This document shows positions 6,625 through 10,530 of a DNA stretch of 10,530 nt, in pieces. The position numbers and the translations under genes were made by a program. This DNA is from Propionibacteriaceae bacterium (GTDB lineage: Bacteria > Actinomycetota > Actinomycetes > Propionibacteriales > Propionibacteriaceae): positions 1 to 10,530 of the forward strand of contig WQYJ01000058.1 of NCBI GenBank assembly GCA_009781325.1, written 5' to 3'. The notes under the pieces were generated by a model, which saw nothing but the letters and a program-made list of their open reading frames with translations, was not told where the DNA came from and made no database searches. Within the stretch, counting starts at the first letter, position 1. Every line of letters begins with the position of its first letter.

Positions 6625-7539
6625 TCCAACGCGCGCCTTTGCTAGGAGAGTTGCTGCCAGTTTCACTCCGGCTTCGTCAACCATTTCTTTGTCGACCTCA
6701 ATAGCACCAGTGAAGCCGCCTGCACTCGAGCACGCCTTGTCGTACTCTTCGATGATGCGCTGGGCCCTAGACACCACCGCTTCACCGGGGGTGAAGAGCT
6801 TATTGCCCCACTCCACCTGGTCGGGATGAAGAACCCATTTTCCGTCGTACCCGAGTGCTGCTGCTTTCGCTGCTGAGGCAATGAAGCCGTCCAGATCACG
6901 GATACCGACGAAAGGTCCGTCAATGGCTTGGAGCCCATGAGCACGCGCCGCCACGAGGATAGCCATGAGCGGGTAGTGGAAAGCATCAGCCAAGTACCCC
7001 TCCGGCTGCGAGCCCACAGACAGACTCCCCATCCCCATCGATGCCATGTAATCCCCCGGCCCGAAGACCAAAGACACCAGACGCGGCGAGGAACCAGCAA
7101 TGGCATTCACAGCGGAAATCCCCTTGGCTTCCTCAATCTGGGCCTCGATACCGATCTGGCCGATCGGCAGCCCCGCCTTGGTTTCGATCTGGGTCAAAAT
7201 CATGTCAGTTGCGCGTACGTGATCAGGTCCGGTCACCTTGGGCAGGACAACAGCATCGATCTTGTCGCCGGCTTGGCCAACGATTTCGAGCAGGTCTTCG
7301 GTGGTCCACGGGCTGGTCCAGTCGTTGACCCGCACGGTGATGCAGTCGGCTGCAAACCCTTGCGGGTCGTGAAGAGCCTCAACGATCCTTGCCCGGGATT
7401 CTTCCTTGGCACCGGGAGCCACAGCATCCTCTAAGTCAAGGAAGATGGCGTCGACATTCAAGGTTCGTGCTTTGGTGATGAAACGGTCCGAGGAGCCTGG
7501 AACAGCGAGGATCGTACGGCGAGGCAGAGAGCTATGCAT
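6616..7539 (-). CDS. HpcH/HpaI aldolase / citrate lyase beta-like family (CitE-like CoA-ester lyase)
   Basis: It probably cleaves or forms a C-C bond in a malyl- or citramalyl-CoA-type ester; the exact substrate cannot be read from the sequence. The 307-residue TIM-barrel protein has the family opening RTILAVPGSSDR (8-19), LDLEDAV (34-40), a substrate-binding arginine in VRVN (Arg70), and likely magnesium ligands Glu136 (in IEAQIEEAKG) and Asp163 (in FGPGDYMASMG). GKWVLHPDQVEWGNKLFTP near residues 230-250 is also typical. The EAQIE and FGPGDYxASMG forms resemble malyl-CoA/beta-methylmalyl-CoA lyases more than the citrate lyase subunit. No citD, citF, acyl-CoA or glyoxylate-cycle gene is adjacent. 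The ATG at 7539 has TATGGT exactly 6 nt upstream, so translation may be leaderless; GGTGGAG ends only 2 nt before the ATG, too close to act as a normal ribosome-binding site. Confidence 0.88.
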   Translation of the reverse strand: MHSSLPRRTILAVPGSSDRFITKARTLNVDAIFLDLEDAVAPGAKEESRARIVEALHDPQGFAADCITVRVNDWTSPWTTEDLLEIVGQAGDKIDAVVLPKVTGPDHVRATDMILTQIETKAGLPIGQIGIEAQIEEAKGISAVNAIAGSSPRLVSLVFGPGDYMASMGMGSLSVGSQPEGYLADAFHYPLMAILVAARAHGLQAIDGPFVGIRDLDGFIASAAKAAALGYDGKWVLHPDQVEWGNKLFTPGEAVVSRAQRIIEEYDKACSSAGGFTGAIEVDKEMVDEAGVKLAATLLAKARVGSA

Positions 7540-7545
7540 GACTCC

Positions 7546-7551
7546 ACCATA
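7546..7551 (-). promoter_or_regulatory. -10 element for the CitE-like gene, leaderless mRNA likely
   Basis: On the minus strand TATGGT (TANNNT) is followed by GGAGTC and then the ATG at 7539. The 6-nt spacing is identical to that at 5161 and 7587 on the plus strand and predicts initiation on the start codon. Confidence 0.5.
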
Positions 7552-7586
7552 ATGGACTCAACTCGAATTCTGTATGATCCACGCGA

Positions 7587-7592
7587 TAAGCT
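7587..7592 (+). promoter_or_regulatory. -10 element for mrp, leaderless mRNA likely
   Basis: TAAGCT (TANNNT) is followed by AGGCCG and then the GTG at 7599, again a 6-nt spacing. A competing -10, TATGAT at 7573-7578, would give a leader of about 14 nt with only a weak AGG as ribosome-binding site. Neither has a good -35. Confidence 0.45.
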
Positions 7593-7598
7593 AGGCCG

Positions 7599-8756
7599 GT
7601 GAATGAAACCCATCCTCTTTATAAAGATGTCGTCAATGCCCTCAACACCGTGATGGACCCCGAACTTGGGCGCTCGATTACCGAGTTGAAGATGGTTGAG
7701 TCTATCGACATCGATGATGATTCCCGCGTCAAGGTTCATATCCTTCTGACAACTCCTGCATGCCCGTTGAAGGCTCGCTTTACTTCGGATGTGACAGAGG
7801 CTGTGGGAGCCATTGATGGTGTCAGCGGCGTCGAAGTCACGATGGGGGCGATGAACCCAGAGCAGCGGGACTCTCTGAGGAACCGTCTCCAGGGGATCCC
7901 CAACGACATCCCCTTCGCTCGAGAAGACAATCTGACTCAAGTGATTGCTATTGCTTCTGGGAAGGGTGGGGTTGGCAAGTCCTCCCTGACGGTGAACCTA
8001 GCCTGCGCTCTTGCAGAACAGGGCTTTAACGTCGGACTCATTGATGCAGACATCTATGGTCATTCAGTACCCGATCTGATGGGGATCGCTGAAGACGACG
8101 GCCCGACTTCTATCGAAGGGATGGAGCTGATCCTTCCCGTCGAAGCCCACGGCATCAAGATGATGAGCATTGGGATGATGAAACCAAGCCGAGACCAGGT
8201 TGTTGCTTGGCGTGGTCCCGTGGTGGATCGTGCAGTCTCCCAGTTCCTGTCTGAAGTCTTCTGGGGTGACCTTGACTTCCTGCTGATCGATCTGCCCCCG
8301 GGTACGGGCGACATCGCCATCGGACTCGGCCAGAAACTGCCGAACGCCGAAGTCATTGTGGTCACTACTCCCCAGCATGCCGCTACTGAGGTTGCTGAAA
8401 GAGCAGGCACCATGGCTGCAATGCTCACCCAGCGCGTCATCGGCGTGGTGGAAAACATGAGTTACTTAGAGACCACCTGCCCCCATTGCAGCAAGTCCCA
8501 CAGGGTTGACGTCTTTGGATCCGGCGGTGGTTCACTGATCGCAGCGAACCTCAGTTCACGCTTGGGCTACGACGTACCGCTTCTTGCAGAGATTCCGTTG
8601 GAACCGCAGGTACGCATGGCTGGAGACGAAGGAAAACCCTTTGTCATCCAGGATCGGAGTCATCCAGCAGCGCAAGCAGTGTGGGCACTGGCGCAGCGGC
8701 TGGGAACACGCAAACGTAATTTGGCAGGAACCCGGTTGAAGCTGGACCTGAATTAG
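7599..8756 (+). CDS. mrp: Mrp/NBP35-family iron-sulfur cluster carrier ATPase
   Basis: This cytosolic P-loop ATPase is thought to bind and hand over Fe-S clusters to target apoproteins. The 385-residue protein has an N-terminal MIP18/DUF59 domain (about residues 5-90, with VMDPELGRSI and TTPACPLK) followed by the ParA/MinD-like ATPase domain. It shows the deviant Walker A GKGGVGKS at 121-128, the switch DADIYGHSVP, the Walker B region LLIDLPPGTGD, and the cluster-bridging CPHC (Cys294 and Cys297). The C-terminus has the usual LAEIPLEPQVR. The start is a GTG at 7599, giving MNETHPLY; no ribosome-binding site is obvious, consistent with a leaderless start. It diverges from the CitE-like gene and lies 35 bp upstream of gdhA on the same strand, but gdhA seems to have its own promoter, so a shared function is not implied. 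Confidence 0.94.
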   Translation: MNETHPLYKDVVNALNTVMDPELGRSITELKMVESIDIDDDSRVKVHILLTTPACPLKARFTSDVTEAVGAIDGVSGVEVTMGAMNPEQRDSLRNRLQGIPNDIPFAREDNLTQVIAIASGKGGVGKSSLTVNLACALAEQGFNVGLIDADIYGHSVPDLMGIAEDDGPTSIEGMELILPVEAHGIKMMSIGMMKPSRDQVVAWRGPVVDRAVSQFLSEVFWGDLDFLLIDLPPGTGDIAIGLGQKLPNAEVIVVTTPQHAATEVAERAGTMAAMLTQRVIGVVENMSYLETTCPHCSKSHRVDVFGSGGGSLIAANLSSRLGYDVPLLAEIPLEPQVRMAGDEGKPFVIQDRSHPAAQAVWALAQRLGTRKRNLAGTRLKLDLN

Positions 8757-8783
8757 ACCTAAGCTGGACAGCGGAAAAAGGAG
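8736..8783 (+). promoter_or_regulatory. Promoter and ribosome-binding site of gdhA
   Basis: TTGAAG (8736-8741) and TAAGCT (8760-8765) are 18 bp apart and would start transcription near 8772, giving a leader of about 20 nt. AAGGAG at 8778-8783 lies 8 nt before the ATG, a textbook ribosome-binding site. The -35 lies inside the end of mrp. A 9-bp direct repeat AAGCTGGAC occurs at 8739-8747 and 8761-8769; its meaning is unknown. Confidence 0.5.
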
Positions 8784-8791
8784 AACACAAG

Positions 8792-10129
8792 ATGTCCAAT
8801 TACACACAAAGAGTTTATGACTCCCTGGCTGCCAGGGTCCCCTGGGAGAAAGAATTCCTGCAGGCAGTCCATGAGGTTTTCAGTTCGATCCAGCCAGCGG
8901 TTGACGCCAACCCTGCGATCGAACAGTACTCGATTCTGGAACGGATGATCGAACCAGAACGCCAGATCAATTTCCGCGTGTCCTGGGTGGACGACGCCGG
9001 TCAGGTTCAGGTGAACCGTGGTTTCCGCGTTGAGTTCAACTCCGCGATCGGTCCTTACAAGGGTGGTCTGCGCTTCCACAAGTCGGTGAATGCCTCGATC
9101 CTGAAGTTCCTCGGATTCGAACAGGTCTATAAAAATGCTCTGACCGGTCTGTGGATGGGTGGGGGCAAGGGCGGCTCCGACTTTGATCCTCACGGCAAGT
9201 CCGAGGGTGAAGTCATGCGTTTCTGCCAGGCCTTCATGTCTGAGTTGTTCCGCCACATTGGCCCGAATACTGATGTTCCTGCTGGAGATATCGGTGTTGG
9301 CGGTCGTGAGGTTGGATTCCTCTTCGGGCAGTACAAGCGTCTGGTCAACGAGTTCACTGGTGTCTTGACCGGCAAGGGTCTGGACTTCGGCGGGAGCCTG
9401 GCGCGTACCGAAGCAACAGGGTACGGCCTGTGCTACTACACCCAAGAGGTTCTGCGCGTACTGATGAATGATTCCTTTGAAGGCAAGATCGTCTCGGTGT
9501 CCGGCTCTGGGAATGTTTCCATCTTTGCGACTGAGAAGGCGCAGTCTATGGGTGCGACCGTACGAGTGATGAGCGATTCCTCCGGGTATATCTATGACCC
9601 CGATGGCATTGATTTGGCGTTGGTGAAGAAGATCAAGTTGGTTGACCGCGCTCGTATTTCGGTGTATGTCGACTCCCGCCCGAATGCGAAGTTTGTGGCT
9701 GGCAAGAGAGTCTGGGAAGTCCCCTGTGACATCGCTTTGCCCTGTGCAACTCAGAATGAGATCTCCGCTGATGATGCCCAGGATCTGATCAAGAATGGTG
9801 TGAAGATGGTGGCTGAGGGTGCCAATATGCCCACCACCCCTGAAGCCATTGAAGCTTTCCGCGCCGCCGGTGTCCTCTACTGCCCAGGTAAGGCCTCTAA
9901 TGCTGGCGGTGTGGCAGTTTCTGGTTTGGAAATGTCCCAGGATTCCCTGCGTCTACAGTGGACCTTCGAGGAAGTCGATCAGCGCCTGCAGAACATCATG
10001 ACCAAGATCGTGTCCGACTCCCTAGCAGCAGCCAACAAGCACGGCCTAGGAAACGACCTCATGAACGGCGCCAATCTAGCAGGCTTCGAAAGAGTAGCCG
10101 GTGCAATGATCGCCCAAGGCGTAATCTAA
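8792..10129 (+). CDS. gdhA: Glutamate dehydrogenase, NADP-type
   Basis: It catalyses reductive amination of 2-oxoglutarate with ammonium to glutamate, a main route of nitrogen assimilation when ammonium is plentiful; the family forms cytosolic hexamers. At 445 residues it matches the 50-kDa bacterial class. The glutamate-binding and catalytic residues are in place: Lys90 (GPYKGGLRFH), Lys114 (FEQVYKNAL), catalytic Lys126 (GGGKGGSDFDP) and Asp166 (PAGDIGVGGRE). The nucleotide-binding domain has GSGNV at 238-242. NADP preference is inferred from overall resemblance to the bacterial GdhA group, not from a specific residue. The ATG at 8792 is chosen for its AAGGAG ribosome-binding site. The codon choice and length look normal, with no sign of damage. 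No terminator with a T-run follows; only a small stem-loop lies just downstream. Confidence 0.96.
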   Translation: MSNYTQRVYDSLAARVPWEKEFLQAVHEVFSSIQPAVDANPAIEQYSILERMIEPERQINFRVSWVDDAGQVQVNRGFRVEFNSAIGPYKGGLRFHKSVNASILKFLGFEQVYKNALTGLWMGGGKGGSDFDPHGKSEGEVMRFCQAFMSELFRHIGPNTDVPAGDIGVGGREVGFLFGQYKRLVNEFTGVLTGKGLDFGGSLARTEATGYGLCYYTQEVLRVLMNDSFEGKIVSVSGSGNVSIFATEKAQSMGATVRVMSDSSGYIYDPDGIDLALVKKIKLVDRARISVYVDSRPNAKFVAGKRVWEVPCDIALPCATQNEISADDAQDLIKNGVKMVAEGANMPTTPEAIEAFRAAGVLYCPGKASNAGGVAVSGLEMSQDSLRLQWTFEEVDQRLQNIMTKIVSDSLAAANKHGLGNDLMNGANLAGFERVAGAMIAQGVI

Positions 10130-10303
10130 CCCCCGGTCATGCTGCCGTAGGCAGTACCTCCGGCGGCTAATCTATGGACTTGGGAGGAGAACTCGACTGA
10201 AGACCCTACGTTGGCTGCTGGGGGTCCTGCTTGGCGGCAGGATGTCCGGTGGTTGGGTTCCTATGCGGGTGGATGTCAGAGAGCTGAGTTTCTTGCTTCT
10301 TCT
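10130..10303. other. Gap after gdhA: weak hairpin and possible remnant of a gene start
   Basis: A small stem-loop (CTGCC at 10142-10146, loop GTA, GGCAG at 10150-10154) could mark the end of gdhA transcription, but no T-run follows. Further on, TAATCT (10168-10173), GGGAGGAG (10182-10189) and CTG AAG ACC from 10197 look like a -10, a ribosome-binding site and a start. They are followed by codons reading KTLRWLLGVLLGG, like the basic-hydrophobic N-terminus of a membrane protein. The frame then loses recognisable character and runs into antisense of the HNH gene, so it is at most a remnant. No other feature was seen. Confidence 0.3.
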
Positions 10304-10530
10304 TTATTCTCGGCGTGGGGGGATGAAGCTTCGGCCGTCAATAATGATGACTTCTTGTCCGGCTGGGGTGTACCAGGTGAAGCATCCTTCGGAGGTTTGT
10401 TCGAGTCGCCAGCCGGCGTGTGTTTTGAGTCGGTGGGCGCGCCGGGACAGGGGTCCGAGGTTGGAGACTCTGGTTTGACCGGTTTCGCCTGCTCGGTAGG
10501 GGTTGGTGTGGTCGAGGTCGAGGTGTCTGG
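10304..10530 (-). CDS. HNH endonuclease, DUF222/13E12 type, C-terminal part only
   Basis: The last 74 codons and a TAA stop (10304-10306) of a gene that begins beyond the window end. The visible residues carry the C-terminal HNH nuclease signature of the actinobacterial DUF222/13E12 repeat family: DLDHTNPY with the metal-binding Asp-His, NLGPL with the Asn, and RRAHRLKTHAGW with the final His before RLK, then the usual tail TWYTPAGQE. The accessory Cys/His positions that often flank the last His (as in CRRHHR) are Ser and Ala here, while the core HNH residues are kept, so activity is not excluded. These genes are often multicopy in actinobacterial genomes and some are linked to mobile DNA; their natural role is poorly known. 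It converges with gdhA, with 174 bp between the stops. Confidence 0.85.
   Translation of the reverse strand, partial: RHLDLDHTNPYRAGETGQTRVSNLGPLSRRAHRLKTHAGWRLEQTSEGCFTWYTPAGQEVIIIDGRSFIPPRRE

Noticed and set aside
8739..8769. Direct repeat AAGCTGGAC (8739-8747 and 8761-8769)
   Set aside because: Two 9-bp copies at a gene end, one of them coding, are compatible with chance and show no further structure.
8759..9445. 228-codon open frame on the minus strand opposite gdhA
   Set aside because: It mirrors the gdhA reading frame, has no recognisable domain, and covers the gdhA promoter and ribosome-binding site.
10142..10154. Hairpin after gdhA as an intrinsic terminator
   Set aside because: The stem is only 5-7 bp with a 3-nt loop and no T-run follows, so it is not called as a terminator.
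10242..10478. 78-codon plus-strand open frame starting MSGGWVPM
   Set aside because: Most of it is antisense to the HNH endonuclease tail, which has clear family motifs; only the upstream 10168-10241 stretch deserves attention.

Overview
The window looks like chromosomal DNA from a mid-GC actinobacterium (Actinomycetota). The evidence is a GlgE-pathway maltokinase, a coiled-coil/zinc-ribbon protein of the type found across that phylum, a DUF222/13E12-type HNH endonuclease, and several genes whose -10 hexamer (TANNNT) lies exactly 6 nt before the start codon, as on leaderless actinobacterial mRNAs. A Propionibacteriaceae-like host is possible, but the sequence does not prove it. No rRNA, tRNA, CRISPR array, insertion sequence or phage module was recognised.

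Region 1 (1-4406) is a sugar uptake and phosphorylation locus. On the minus strand, a lipoprotein solute-binding protein (1623-2975) is followed by two CUT1-type permeases (698-1552, and 1-701 cut by the window edge) in one operon. A 15-bp perfect stem-loop lies between the binding-protein gene and the permeases. A maltokinase gene (3144-4406) diverges from the operon. The 168-bp divergent region carries a near-perfect 30-bp palindrome resembling a LacI-family operator and two overlapping, back-to-back -10 elements. Together this suggests co-regulated import of maltose or a related glucoside and its conversion to maltose 1-phosphate.

Region 2 (4411-7539) is housekeeping genes in alternating orientation. 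It has a coiled-coil/zinc-ribbon protein (minus), an Xaa-Pro aminopeptidase (plus) and a CitE-like CoA-ester lyase (minus). The convergent ends are very tight: a 4-bp gap in one case and a 9-bp overlap in the other.

Region 3 (7599-10129) holds an Mrp-type Fe-S carrier ATPase and an NADP-type glutamate dehydrogenase (gdhA), both on the plus strand. gdhA appears to have its own promoter.

Region 4 (10130-10530) has no gene in its first 174 bp, although a short stretch looks like the start of a lost gene. It ends with the C-terminal 74 codons of an HNH endonuclease on the minus strand that continues past the window. I found no strong case for a wholly new system. The best leads are the palindromic bidirectional control region, the leaderless starts and a marked GTA-CGN codon-pair preference.
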